A DNA stretch of 64,000 nt from Timema cristinae (Eukaryota > Arthropoda > Insecta > Phasmatodea > Timematidae), in assembly GCA_039000515.1 (NCBI GenBank), contig JBCFYV010000001.1, forward strand, positions 10,958,928 to 11,022,927. The letters run 5' to 3'. The position numbers and the translations under genes are program-made. The notes under the pieces were generated by a model that saw only the letters and a list, made by a program, of their open reading frames with translations, made no database searches and was not told where the DNA came from. Below are positions 9,541 to 20,860 of this stretch, piece by piece (the stretch's first letter is position 1; the number at the start of each line of letters is the position of its first letter).

Positions 9541-10862
9541 ATACCTCACATGGGAATGTATGTTCGTTGATATCTGACCAATTAGTGGTCTACTGAGTGA
9601 TGAGAACAATTCACAGGTACAGTTTGAACAAGCTCTGCCCTACATACCTCACATGTGAATGTATGTTCGTTGATATCTGACCAATGAGTGTTCTACTGAG
9701 TGATGAGAACAATTCACAGGTACAGTTTAAACAAGCTCTGCTCTACATACCTCACATGGTAATGTATGTTCGTTGATATCTGACCAATGAGTGTTCTACT
9801 GAGTGATGAGAACAATTCACAGGTACAGTTTAAACAAGCTCTGCTCTACATACCTCACATGGGAATGTATGTTCGTTGATATCTGACCAATGAGTGTTCT
9901 ACTGAGTGATGAGAACAATTCACAGGTACAGTTTAAACAAGCTCTGCTCTACATACCTCACATGGGAATGTATGTTCGGTGATATCTGACCAATGAGTGT
10001 TCTACTGAGTGATGAGAACAATTCACAGGTACAGTTTAAACAAGCTCTGCTCTACATACCTCACATGTGAATGTATGTTCGTTGATACCTGACCAATGAG
10101 TGTTCTACTGAGTGATGAGAACAATTCACAGGTACAGTTTAAACAAGCTCTGCTCTACATACCTCACATGGGAATGTATGTTCGTTGATATCTGACCAAT
10201 GAGTGTTCTACTGAGTGATGAGAACAATTCACAGGTACGGTTTAAACAAGCTCTGCTCTACATACCTCACATGGGAATGTATGTTCGTTGATACCTGACC
10301 AATGAGTGTTCTACTGAGTGATGAGAACAATTCACAGGTACAGTTTAAACAAGCTCTGCTCTACATACCTCACATGGGAATGTATGTTCGTTGATACCTG
10401 ACCAATGAGTGTTCTACTGAGTGATGAGAACAATTCACAGGTACAGTTTAAACAAGCTCTGCTCTACATACCTCATATGGGAATGTATGTTCGTTGATAT
10501 CTGACCAATGAGTGTTCTACTGAGTGATGAGAACAATTCACAGGTACAGTTTAAACAAGCTCTGCTCTACATACCTCACATGGGAATGTATGTTTGTTGA
10601 TATCTGACCAATGAGTGTTCTACTGAGTGATGAGAACAATTCACAGGTACAGTTTAAACAAGCTCTGCTCTACATACCTCACATGGGAATGTATGTTCGT
10701 TGATACCTGACCAATGAGTGTTCTACTGAGTGATGAGAACAATTCACAGGTACAGTTTAAACAAGCTCTGCTCTACATACCTCACATGGGAATGTATGTT
10801 AGTTTATACCTGACCAATGAGTGTTCTACTGAATGATGAGAACAATTTACAGGTACAGTACT
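9541..10862. repeat. 103-bp satellite, about 12.8 units
   Basis: The start ATACCTCACATGGGAATGTA recurs at 9541, 9644, 9747 and so on to 10777: 1236 bp, exactly twelve 103-bp steps. Units differ by a few substitutions (ATATCTGACC or ATACCTGACC; TTTGAAC or TTTAAAC). Each unit contains an inverted pair ACATAC...GTATGT around CTCACATGGGAAT. The final unit is more diverged (AGTTTATACC, AACAATTTAC). Confidence 0.97.
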
Positions 10863-10879
10863 TTTAAAAATAATCCTTC

Positions 10880-11053
10880 CTATCCTACCAATACTCCATG
10901 ACACGACACTAACTTGTATTAATTAGTAGAAAGGTAGACATTTAGAGGAAGATCACCCACATTTGATGAGAGGGATAGAGGAGAAAATTTGGGTAAATTA
11001 TTCACAGTACACCCGACCGGGATTCGAACACCGAACTCCCCGTCAACAGCAGT
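10880..11053 (-). repeat. SINE family B, minus strand, 5' head truncated
   Basis: Body with ATCACCCACATTTGATGAGA and a good B box (CCGGGATTCGAACACCGAAC on this strand). The A box side stops at CAGCAGTCTTAAG, so the head is incomplete. Confidence 0.65.
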
Positions 11054-11061
11054 CTTAAGAT

Positions 11062-11544
11062 AATATTTTAATGTAATATTTTTTTTAATAAGTATAAATA
11101 ATAATTTTTTTTCACACCATAAGTTTTCCTTGATTTCTTATTTTCAAGTAGTTAGGTCTACAAAGTTTTAACATTTCCAAAACCACCCACGAGCCACCCA
11201 AATTCGTGACTCACGGTTTGGCCGCCACTGCATCGAAGATGAGGTATTGATTTCGATCGAACCCGTGCGTGGAATTTGTTCCTCCTCCAAATCTGAGATG
11301 AGTCATTATTTTGTAATCGACAGCTGTTTGATGAGCCTTATCTAAACAGCGCGGAATTAATTATTCTTTCAATAATTACCTCACGGGCCGTTGAGTAATT
11401 AATTCCCAGGTTTGTATACAACCTCGGGGCTGGAAGACGGTGGGTCAGACACTCGTTCGCGCATGCGCAGTACCAGGTGTAATTTTCACTCGAGGCAATT
11501 ATTAGTCTACAGTACAATTAACCGCTTCGATGATCGAATGATCT
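11062..11544. other. No gene recognised
   Basis: Contains CGCGCATGCGCAGTACC near 11457, an NRF-1-like palindrome, and TTCAATAATTACCTC...GAGTAATTAATT around 11367-11404. No exon can be supported. Confidence 0.35.
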
Positions 11545-11810
11545 AAGGAATCACTCGCACAAAAGACTGGAACTGCGGATGGTGGGGAAATTGGGGTTCA
11601 AATCCTGGTTGAGTGTACTAACAGTGTTTTTTTTTCTCAGTCGACTGTACTAAAGTTTAAAGTATTTTTCAAAAATATTTTCCCCCTCTTCCTTCACGCA
11701 AATGCGGGTAAACATCCTCTAAATATAACCTTCTTAATCCTTAAAACCATTAGCGTAATTAGTACATATGAGTATAAAACCAAATGGGCAGTAAGATGAG
11801 GCGATAAAAA
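11545..11810 (+). repeat. SINE family B, plus strand, with internal expansion
   Basis: Head AATGATCTAAGGAATCACTC, B box GGGGTTCAAATCCTGG, body TTCCTTCACGCAAATGCGGG and tail CATTAGCGTAATTAGTACAT then CAAATGGGCAGTAAGATGAGG. About 50 bp of T-rich sequence with a second GTGTACTAA-like piece sits between head and body. Confidence 0.7.
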
Positions 11811-11814
11811 CTAA

Positions 11815-12439
11815 ACAAAGGGATTATTTTGAAAGGAAGGTTTTTGCGATAGCATGATATTTATCTGAAGAATGTATCAACTTTCAAATTGCATCAATTT
11901 ATTTAACAAACCGGGGATTATATCAGCCCACGCTATAAGTCTTTTCTGTTCAGGGACTGTAACCCAAAATCGAGGGTGAATGGTTCTTTTACCCCGGGCA
12001 TGATACATCCTGAATGGTTTTACAGATGGGAACATATCTTTTAACATCCAAAACAGAACGTTTGGCGGAGACCGGTTTAATTACACGTTATTGACATCAG
12101 ACCATTCCCATGTCAATAATAAAGTATATCTTCCATTATTCTGTCAGTGGTGCTGACATCCGACGTCAACAAGTTAAAACAGAACAATAAATTGTTTTAT
12201 TTATTACCTTGTTACGATATTTTAATTTGTTTCTATCCAAGGTCACGCTAAGTCTAGTTAGTCCCCTTCCTCCCCTTTCAGCAACGTTCCTCTGTGGGAG
12301 CTTGTTGAACAGGAAATAATAGACACGGTCCTGTAATTACTCGTCTGCGTACTCTTTGTTTGTACCGGAGAGCTCTGTGACTTCATGGTCCCGTTCAGAG
12401 AACTGGACCATGGTCGGAGGGAAATGGAACTTCCACCGA
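11815..12439. other. No gene recognised
   Basis: Mixed-composition single-copy-looking DNA. No frame with a known motif. Confidence 0.4.
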
Positions 12440-12612
12440 CGCTGGTTGGGGTTCGAACGTTGGTTGGGTTAAGAGCCTTAAAGTGTATTAATCACAACTT
12501 GTGAATGTGGGGAATGCCAGCCTCCACCGTGGTTCGGATCCCACGTTAAACTGTATGTCCTCCATTTCATCTCACAATACCCTACCATTACACATTAGCG
12601 TAAGTGCGTGTA
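12440..12612 (+). repeat. SINE pieces: B-box fragment joined to family C body
   Basis: 12450-12470 has a B-box-like GGGGTTCGAACGTTGG. From 12484 the family C body follows (TTGTGAATGTGGGGAATGCC, CCACCGTGGTTCGGATCCCA, CCTCCATTTCATCTCACA) and stops within the tail after TTAGCGTAAGTGCGTGTA, lacking the GGGTAGTAAGA end. Confidence 0.65.
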
Positions 12613-13360
12613 GCCCCAGCTCCAAAATTTACTAGAAATAGTCCCTAATAAATCCCTACGCAACAGCTGACATCTATCACTTTAGATCACTGTAATGAAA
12701 ACAGATGACAATATATGATTGTGATAGTTAGCCACAGTAATTTAGGCCAATATTATTAATATTTATTTGAGGTCGGACACAAAGTTTATTTATTGTTTTT
12801 ATAGCCCTTAAATATTTTTATTATTCACAGCACTTTCACAAAAGGTATAACGAATATAGCAACAAAATGACGACCAACGAATTTAAAACTTGTGATTGAT
12901 CATGACGAAAAGAAGCTCTTAACAATGGTGCACCCACGCAGTGGACAAAAATATTTTATTCAGTTAAAATATATCAAAAATACGATAAAATAATAGTAAA
13001 ATAATAGATTATTGATATATATATATATATATATAAAAAGACAAGTACTTCTTTTTTCCAAGTAAATACTGAACCTTTACTAAAAGTATTAATGTATGCA
13101 CTACATTAAACATTATAGATAACATTACAAAACAAAAAATAAGTACTTTTAATTTTGTTTAAGATATTGTTTTGGATTTTATAAAAATAAATTATTAAAA
13201 GTAAAGAAATAGTATGAGAAAACTTAAGTTTACGTTTTTTTAAATGTAAAATTCAACACGTAATTAAAAAACTTATCCTTTATAACATAACAGTGGTATT
13301 TTACAAGTGTTGGCAACCTTAAACCTAAACATGATTTTTCAACTGTCATTCAGGTAAAAA
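12613..13360. other. No gene recognised; AT-rich
   Basis: Contains a short (TA)n at about 13013-13036 and long A/T runs. No other support. Confidence 0.5.
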
Positions 13361-13389
13361 AAAGCTATGATGAACAGACAATATCTTCG

Positions 13390-13560
13390 GTGCTATAGCT
13401 CTAACTGGTATCGACCACACGACCACCTGGCGTCTCCACGTTGTTGTTCAAGATGGATTGGAGCGTCCTCCGCCGTACTGAACAGGTACTCATGCTGTAG
13501 GATATTCTCCCCACAAGTCGATGTAACCTGGTACCTACCTGCGTATGTAGAACACTTCGA
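13390..13560 (-). other. Possible orphan exon, unidentified
   Basis: A local rise in GC. On the minus strand a frame reads YQVTSTCGENILQHEYLFST, then AEDAPIHLEQQRGDARW, after a potential acceptor (TAGGTACCAG) and with a potential donor CCAG/GTGGTCG. The plus strand has a 68-codon frame (13367-13573) of less protein-like composition. I recognise no domain. It may be chance. Confidence 0.2.
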
Positions 13561-13805
13561 AATAGCCCCTTAGCAACTGGCGTCCTTCTCCAACCCCCCT
13601 CTCATCAAATGGTCTAAAAACTATCTGTTACCAAAAATAGGGGGTGTTTCCCCTAAGTTACAAGTTTTGCCAATACTCTGTGTTATGCTAATTGGCAAAA
13701 CAATCTCTGTTTTTGAAAACATAACCTGGTACGAATAAGTAACTGCTGATTCAGGACATTTGGCAATAGGAATTCTAAGACTTATGTCATACTTGCATGC
13801 TCTAG

Positions 13806-13875
13806 AGCAGGGATCTTCAACTCAAAGCCCGCGGGCCATTCGTGGCCCGCAGTAATATATTTTGCGGACCACTGA
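13806..13875. mobile_element. hAT-like transposon terminus
   Basis: CAGGGATCTTCAACTCAAAG followed by CCCGCGGGCCATTCGTGGCC has the familiar hAT end layout (CAGNGGTCNNCAACC, then palindromic GCCCGCGGGC). The opposite end was not found. A SINE sits 60 bp downstream. Confidence 0.55.
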
Positions 13876-13935
13876 CTCATGCAATATATAAAATGATTTC
13901 AAGGAAAAAAGAGACTACATATAATATAAATTTAT

Positions 13936-14156
13936 CGGGTTATACGCTTAAGTACTAATTATGCTAATGGATTAGGAATTGGGAAGGTTGAATTAGAGGA
14001 AGTGAACCCGAATTTGCGTGGAGGGAGAGTGGAAAACCATTTAGGAAAAACCACCCCTAGTTCACCCGACCGAGATTCGAACCTCGATCTCCCCGTCCTC
14101 AGCAGTCGAGCTCAACGCGACAAGCGCGTTAGCCAACTACGCCACCGAGGCGGGTA
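13936..14156 (-). repeat. SINE family A, minus strand, tail shortened
   Basis: Reads the complete tRNA-like head (CGCCACCGAGGCGGG at the high end, B box GATTCGAACCTCGATCTCCC) and body, but the 3' tail stops at TCGGGTTATACGC, lacking TCTTACTACC. A-rich AAGGAAAAAAGAG upstream and AAGGAATAAGAG downstream may be a decayed duplication. Confidence 0.85.
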
Positions 14157-14159
14157 AAA

Positions 14160-14750
14160 GGAATAAGAGAATTAAATTCAGGATATAATATATTCTTGTT
14201 GTAAATTCTGGTAGGTCCTGATGATACAACGGGTTGAAAGATTGCTGGTCGTTTAATGAAGCTCTTGCGAAATACCTATCGGTTAAAAAAAAAGAAAAAT
14301 TACCTTGAAAGTAATCAAATAATTCTATAGCCCCGCCTCCGACGTTTCAGAATGTAACATTTACATCGAGCCTCATCATCGAATCAGATTACGTCCACAG
14401 TGAGGCAACAACACTTCTTTACTCAAACGGAATCGATTTCAGAAGTGACCATGAAATTTTCTCGAGCTTCGTGACTAAAGATCACTTCTCCTTCTCGAAA
14501 GAGGATGTAAGGACATGTCTGTGTCATCACGAAGCGCATTGACACATAAATCTGTGGTTTGGCGTGATAACCACTAATGTCCTTCTTTTTTAAAAATTGT
14601 GTTTGTTTCTAAACGTGCTGACTCGCCATAGATGTGTGTGTCAGGACTTTTCAGAGAGATGGATGTGATATCAAAAACCTTAATTGGGTTCAAAATCACT
14701 CTAGATGTCCCCCGAGTTTGAAAGTTTCAACTTCAAGTTGAGATAGATCC
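14160..14750. other. No gene recognised
   Basis: No supported exon or repeat. GC is slightly higher than the surroundings near 14330-14530. Confidence 0.35.
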
Positions 14751-15322
14751 GTGAAGTTGGTAGCAACACAAACGGCGCAACTTATGAGACCTATGCCAAT
14801 ATTTAGCGCTGAATTTGTGCCACAAGAATATCCTATCCCCATAATTTGTGCCACTGTAGTTTTCGTGAAAACACCGAAAAACAGAAAAAAAACATTGGGT
14901 GCTGCTGGTAGCATCCATAACGGCACAAATTCTGAAACCTATACCAATATTTAGTGCTGAATTTGTGCCACAAGAATATCCTATCCCATAATTGTGCCAC
15001 TGTAGTTTTCGTGAAACACCGAAAAACAGAAAAAAAAAACATTGGTGCTGCTGGTAGCATCCATAATAGCCCATATTCTGAAACCTATACCAATATTTAG
15101 TGCTGAATTTGTGCCACAAAAATATCCTATCCATAATTGTGCCACTGTAGTTTTCGTGAAACACCGAAAAACAGAAAAAAACAGTGAATGCTGCTGGTAG
15201 CACCCATAATAGCCCATATTCTGAAACCTATACCAATATTTAGTGCTGAATTTTTTCCACCAGAATATCCTACGCTCATAATTTGTGCCACCATGACTTC
15301 CATGAAAACACCTTAAAATGAT
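14751..15322. repeat. about 146-bp tandem repeat, four units
   Basis: GCTGAATTTGTGCC recurs at 14808, 14956 and 15102, with a diverged copy at 15245 (spacings 148, 146, 143). Units end in TTTTCGTGAAACACCGAAAA and an A-run of varying length. Minus-strand frames of 75-156 codons over it shift with the A-run and are not genes. Confidence 0.9.
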
Positions 15323-15829
15323 AAGTTGTGTTAACACTACGTTGTACTCCAGCCCTAACTACAAGGCCGACCCTAGTGTTTCCCGCCTGCACAACCTATG
15401 ACGTCATAGAGGTATCCCACTGGGGTCCACGAGAATAATTCGACGTCGCAACAAAGCTTGAACAAACCTACATATGTATATCTATGACCACATACGAAAA
15501 AAATTATTTAGCATCTTGAATATAGCTTCAATATATTGATGAAATAATTTTTAAAATACACTATTTTCTTTGAATAGCTAATGTTAATTTTTTTCAAAGT
15601 TTAAAAAAAAATGAATAAAAATAATCTCGGGTTATTTATTAGTTGTGGAATTAATAGTTGTATACATTTACGGGCTAGATATAGACTAATTTGAGTTACT
15701 GAATCCCTAGATGTTATAATAGTGTGTAATTATTTTTACCATCACTATACTAAAACATATATTTTTAAAAACGTATTTCTTTACCATCGGTAAAAATTAT
15801 GGACCACTATGTATACACAACAAATGCAA

Positions 15830-16415
15830 AAACATGTCACTGTCACGTGCCGAGTGTGTGCCACAATTCTCAAATTATGGTCTGCCATTGTTTTCGTTTA
15901 AACGCATGAAAACTTTTGAGTGATGCTAAATTCTTAAACCGATGCCACTATGTAGTGTGCCAAAAATATATAACATCCCCATAATTTGTGCCACATACCC
16001 GTAATAGTGTACGTACAAATATTCAAACACGTTGGGTAATGATAATTTCACACTAAATTAATGAGACAAATTTTGAAATCTGTGACGTACTTCTTAGTTT
16101 ATAACATAAGAACATCAAACTCCTGTAATTTGTGACCTATATTTTTCTGGAAAATACTAAAATAATGTGGATGCGGTTGGGAGGACAGTACAAATTCTGA
16201 GATATATGCCAATATCAAATACCAATTTGGTACTAAACAACTCCTCCAGTAAAAAAATATGTTCTATAATAAGAATCCTAGTGGGTCATTTTATTATATA
16301 ACCTATAATACCTGGAGGTTTGGTTGATTTAATTCGTGACAATAAGTTAAAAATATTTAAGGAATATCCCACGCCTATCATTAGTGTCGCCGTAGTTTTC
16401 ATGAAAACCCCACTA
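15830..16415. repeat. Decayed copies of the 146-bp repeat
   Basis: Recognisable pieces recur: GTGCCACAATTCTCAAATTA (15858), CATCCCCATAATTTGTGCCA (15972), ACAAATTCTGAGATATATGC (16191), and GTCGCCGTAGTTTTCATGAA (16385). Spacing is irregular. These seem to be old relatives of the clean array at 14.75-15.32 kb. Confidence 0.55.
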
Positions 16416-16848
16416 GCCTCACTAAGTCAGGTCGTATAAAGGAAGTGCTCTCACATTAGCGTGGAATGTGTGTGTGTGTGTGTGTGTTATAAAAGGGGGT
16501 GAGGGAATGTTATGAATCATAGTATGTATAAAATCACCAGCCTTGATCTCACAAACAGTAGGCCTATATTATTGGGAGTTAAGAGCAAAACATTTGCCAT
16601 GACCATGAGACCGCTGATGTAGATAGGGATGTGGTATCGATAGAAAAGTATCGATAACAGTAAATATCGGTATCAAAATATTAATCTATGAAAATGTTTT
16701 TTTTTATCTAGTAATAATAATTTCAACTTTTGTATCACAATTGTATTCTCATATTTATTTAAACACTGAAAATTATAATGATTAAACCATAATATAGAAT
16801 TATATTTTTATCTATCACGTCTACGTTATGTGTTGGAACTTGGGTTAT

Positions 16849-17190
16849 GAGTAATTAACTACCTGGGACAGTAACGCGAGTAATGAACTACCTGGGACAG
16901 TAACGCTAGTAATGAACTACCTGGGACAGTAACGCGAGTAATGAACTACTCGGGACAATAACGCGAGTAATGCACTACCTGGGACAGTAACGCTAGTAAT
17001 GAACTACCTGGGACAGTAACGCGAGTAATGAACTACTCGGGACAGTAACGCGAGTAATGAACTACCTGGGACAGTAACGCGAGTAATGAACTACTCGGGA
17101 CAATAACGCGAGTAATGCACTACCTGGGACAGTAACGTGAGTAATTAACTACCTGGGACAGTAACGCGAGTAATGCACTACCTGGGACAA
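16849..17190. repeat. 29-bp minisatellite, about 12 units
   Basis: Unit GTAATGAACTACCTGGGACA then GTAACGCGA. Two sub-types alternate: ACTACCTGGGACAG and ACTACTCGGGACAA/G. A block of several units (CGCTAGTAATG, CGCGAGTAATG, TCGGGACAATAACG, AATGCACTACC) occurs twice, a small higher-order pattern. Confidence 0.95.
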
Positions 17191-17292
17191 AGTATTCCAT
17201 TCATCGCGCCTTACTATCCAGACATTTACACTAACAAGGTGTGGATGAGGACTCTTTTAATATAGAGGTGGAGGGTGGTAATGACACAAAAA

Positions 17293-18100
17293 CATTGGTG
17301 GTTCGTGTTTAGGCACTGCAGAACTGCAGCACCCCCTACCTCCACTTCATATTATCGATAACATTTAATATAATGAGTCCTTTTCTCTTTAATTATTTAT
17401 TTAATTTTGTAGTCCAATCTATATTCTTTAAGCTTAATGTCAATACTTCAGTAGCCATCTCCCAGTTTATGAAAAAGATAAAAAAATCTTTGTATGGAAC
17501 TGTGCGCTTCACAGTGCCAGCGACGTGGTGTTTGACTTGTGCACATGGGCACATAGAGGGGGGTGGGGGTGGGGGGTGGGGAGGAAGGCGGGACTGCCAG
17601 GTAGAGAGAGCACTGTTGCTCTCGCAGTGCCGGCTCTGGCGTGATGGCGGAAGGAAGTGTCTTTTACTCAGCGTGTGTTGTGCTTAAAAACCATGTACCA
17701 TATTCTTGAATGTGATAAAGTGTAGAATTAGATTACTATTCTGCTTCCAGCTATTCTATTTGATTCATTTTTTTCAGATTTTATTTAACAGAAAGACTAA
17801 ATGCGCTTACAGTACTTTCAATGGAGAAAAATTTCCTCAATTTTCATCCAGAGATCAAGGAGAAAATTATTGAACTTTTTGCACAAATTAAAACAAGAAT
17901 AATGTATTTCATATTTAAATGAATAGATCAAAATTTAAGTTAAAGTAAGTAAAAAAGTTGTTTTTTTTTGTTAATATTTTATCAAGTTCCTTAATACATT
18001 AATTTTTATACATTTTTTTTTCTTTTACACAATTTTAAAACAAAGGCTAAACATTTTCTGGAGCAGCACCCCCACTAATTTTAGCTACAAGCCGCCACTG
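17293..18100 (+). mobile_element. hAT element, copy 2 (about 808 bp)
   Basis: Same family as at 2.1 kb. The left end is degraded (CATTGGTGGTTCGTGT). The right end is CTACAAGCCGCCACTG. It keeps the GGCACTGCAGAACTGCAGCA stretch missing from copy 1. The internal CpG-rich part has an expanded G-run (about 17560-17583). Flanks CACAAAAA and CACGCAAA are only a weak 8-bp match. The oldest-looking copy at its left edge. Confidence 0.85.
17792..17922 (+). pseudogene. hAT transposase C-terminal exon, open frame kept
   Basis: Follows acceptor TTATTTAACAG. Frame reads RLNALTVLSMEKNFLNFHPE and ends in TGA at 17920-17922 with no internal stop, about 43 codons. It corresponds to the last exon in copies 1 and 4. 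Upstream transposase exons are absent, so no full protein can be made from this copy. Confidence 0.7.
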
Positions 18101-18145
18101 CACGCAAAGGTAAGTATGAGGGCTAGAGGTCCAGTTCGTCTAATC

Positions 18146-18402
18146 CAGTGGTATCCAACCTTATATTTTTTGTTCGTGAACCTCAATATATGATTATTCT
18201 TCAACTTTGTACCCCTCATTTTGGTGTATAATGCGAGTTGTACATATTTTATAATCTACATTTATAAAAATTTCTATGCAATGTAGTGTATCAAATAATA
18301 ACTTTTAAATGAGAAATATACATAGGCCTATATAAAATACTAGAATTTACGTACCCACTAAGTGACTAAGATGTCTTCGTGTACCCCAGGTTAACACCAA
18401 TG
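18146..18402. mobile_element. hAT-type MITE, 257 bp
   Basis: Ends CAGTGGTATCCAACCTTATA and (inverted) CATTGGTGTTAACCTGGGGT match the hAT end pattern. Flanks GTCTAATC and GTCTTGTA agree at 5 of 8 positions, so the duplication is weak. Interior is AT-rich with no frame. It directly precedes, and perhaps interrupts, a family B SINE head. Confidence 0.55.
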
Positions 18403-18612
18403 GTCTTGTACAATTTGCGTGTAAGTGGAAGTTCGGGGTTCAAAGTTTGGCTGGGGGAACAGAGATTTTTTCTGGGAGGTTTTACCACTCTCCCTTCATG
18501 TAAATGTGGATACATTTCCTCTAAATTCTACCTTCCTCAGCCAAAACTCAATCTTGTAGTTAAATGTGTATGTCCAGGGCGGGTAGAAAGATACTACGCA
18601 GCAAAAAAAAAA
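18403..18612 (+). repeat. SINE family B, plus strand, diverged
   Basis: B box GGGGTTCAAAGTTTGGC, body CCACTCTCCCTTCATGTAAATG and tail AATGTGTATGTCCAGGGCGG then GTAGAAAGATACTACGCAGC and an A-run. The A box is only partly visible at the boundary with the MITE. Confidence 0.65.
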
Positions 18613-18644
18613 AAGGATGTAATTGTACCTTTTGTTTGACGTGT

Positions 18645-18712
18645 AAGATAGCAAGACTACCTCGCATTATAAGATAGAGCCATAGTGTAATCAATCAAGG
18701 TAAGACTGGTAC
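18645..18712. repeat. Lone monomer related to the 72-bp satellite
   Basis: TTATAAGATAGAGCCATAGT, GTAATCAATCAAGGTAAGAC and TGGTACCT match the unit of the 22.98-23.71 kb array in the same order and orientation, 4.3 kb away. Only about one unit is present. Confidence 0.75.
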
Positions 18713-19124
18713 CTCTCAACTTGAAACTTGTGTAGACTGCAACATTGAACCTTCATCAAATACAGGCCGTCTTGATTGAGGCTATATGATGATTGTTACT
18801 AATCCATGAGTCTCGACATATGCACTTCTTACACCGGACTGAAGATATATTTATTTTCACTGAGAGTTCTTTGTTGGTGTAAGCAGCGTTTCTGACGCAC
18901 ATTCTTGTAGTGAAATGATAAAAGAGATATAAGACCTCGTAAGACTAAGAAGTGGTTCTAAGAACAAGATGAGACGTTTTATTTTTTGTTGTTAAAAGCA
19001 ATTTAGCATCTGACCACGTATCTCTTAAGTGTCTTAATGGATGGATACAATGATTGGGGAGCTAAGGAAATAGGATGGGGAGAGGGGTACCATGGGCTTA
19101 TTGGGTTTTTCATTCCTCTCCTGC
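18713..19124. other. No gene recognised
   Basis: Nothing beyond mixed AT-rich sequence leading into the 44-bp array. Confidence 0.4.
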
Positions 19125-20657
19125 ACCACCAACAATATGGGTTCCTCTACTTCTTTGTCATTTATAGTACCACCAACAACATGGGTTTCTCTACTTCTTT
19201 GTCATTTCTAGTACCACCAACAACATGGGTTCCTCTACTTCTTTGTCATTTCTAGTACCACCAACAACATGGGTTTCTCTACTTCTTTGTCATTTCTAGT
19301 ACCACCAACAATATGGGTTCCTCTACTTCTTTGTCATTTCTAGTACCACCAACAATATGGGTTCCTCTACTTCTTTGTCATTTCTAGTACCACCAACAAT
19401 ATGGGTTTCTCTACTTCTTTGTCATTTCTAGTACCACCAACAACATGGGTTCCTCTACTTCTTTGTCATTTCTAGTACCACCAACAACATGGGTTTCTCT
19501 ACTTCTTTGTCATTTTAGTACCACCAACATGGGTTCCTATTCTTCTTGTCATTTCTAGTACCACCAACAATGTGGGTTCCTCTACTTCTTTGTCATTTCT
19601 AGTACCACCAACAATATGGGTTCCTCTACTTCTTTGTCATTTCTAGTACCACCAACAACATGGGTTCCTCTACTTCTTTGTCATTTCTAGTACCACCAAC
19701 ATGGGTTCCTATTCTTCTTTGTCATTTCTAGTACCACCAACAATATGGGTTCCTCTACTTCTTTGTCATTTCTAGTACCACCAACATGGGTTCCTATTCT
19801 TCTTTGTCATTTCTAGTACCACCAACATGGGTTTCTCTACTTCTTTGTCATTTCTAGTACCACCAACATGGGTTCCTATTCTTCTTTGTCATTTCTAGTA
19901 CCAACAACATGGGTTCCTATTCTTCTTTGTCATTTCTAGTACCACCAACATTGGTTTCTCTACTTCTTTGTCATTTCTAGTACCACCAACATGGGTTCCT
20001 ATTCTTCTTTGTAATTTCTAGTACCACCAACAATATGGGTTCCTCTACTTCTTTGTCATTTCTAGTACCACCAACAATATGGGTTCCTCTACTTCTTTGT
20101 CATTTCTAGTACCACCAACATGGGTTTCTCTACTTCTTTGTCATTTCTAGTACCACCAACATGGGTTCCTATTCTTCTTTGTCATTTCTAGTACCACCAA
20201 CAATATGGGTTCCTCTACTTCTTTGTCATTTCTAGTACCACCAACAATATGGGTTCCTCTACTTCTTTGTCATTTCTAGTACCACCACCAACATGGGTTC
20301 CTATTCTTCTTTGTCATTTCTAGTACCACCAACATGGGTTCCTATTCTTCTTTGTAATTTCTAGTACCACCACCAACATGGGTTCCTATTCTTCTTTGTC
20401 ATTTCTAGTACCACCAACATGGGTTCCTCTACTTCTTTGTCATTTCTAGTACCACCAACATGGGTTCCTATTCTTCTTTGTCATTTCTAGTACCACCAAC
20501 ATGGGTTCCTATTCTTCTTTGTCATTTCTAGTACCACCAACATGGGTTTCTCTACTTCTTTGTCATTTATAGTACCACCAACATGGGTTCCTATTCTTCT
20601 TTGTCATTTCTAGTACCACCAACATGGTTCCTATTCTTCTTTGTAATTTCTAGTACC
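19125..20657. repeat. 44/41-bp minisatellite, about 36 units
   Basis: Unit TAGTACCACCAACAACATGG then GTTCCTCTACTTCTTTGTCA and TTTC. Units come as 44 bp (AACAAYATGG) or 41 bp (AACATGG), and as CTCTACTTC or CTATTCTTC types. 44-bp CTCTAC units dominate the left half, and 41-bp CTATTC units become common after 19.5 kb. A few have ACCACCACC. Confidence 0.95.
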
Positions 20658-20689
20658 ATCGACAGCTGTGTCATACAGTGTATTTCATA

Positions 20690-20860
20690 GTGTAACCTCC
20701 CGATTCTTGCAGCCTCAGTCCAGTTGATTGCGCATGCGTGTACCCTGCCATATGCTTCTCCTCCCCCAATCATAGCCCACCCCGTGATGCCGCTGGTGTA
20801 TGCGGCGTGTGGTGGGCATGCGCACCAGGTCCTACCTATAAACTCGCCCTCCCCGCCTTA
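20690..20860. promoter_or_regulatory. GC-richer patch with NRF-1-like sites and a TATA-like box
   Basis: GATTGCGCATGCGTGTACC near 20728 and GGGCATGCGCACC near 20814 resemble NRF-1 sites (GCGCATGCGC), and CCTATAAACTCG follows at 20834. No exon downstream is recognised, so promoter function is a guess. Confidence 0.2.

Noticed and set aside
9541..10862. CRISPR-like regular repeats
   Set aside because: Units are contiguous with no variable spacers. This is a eukaryotic satellite.
14733..15337. Several overlapping minus-strand frames up to 156 codons
   Set aside because: They arise from the 146-bp repeat and change frame with the A-run length.
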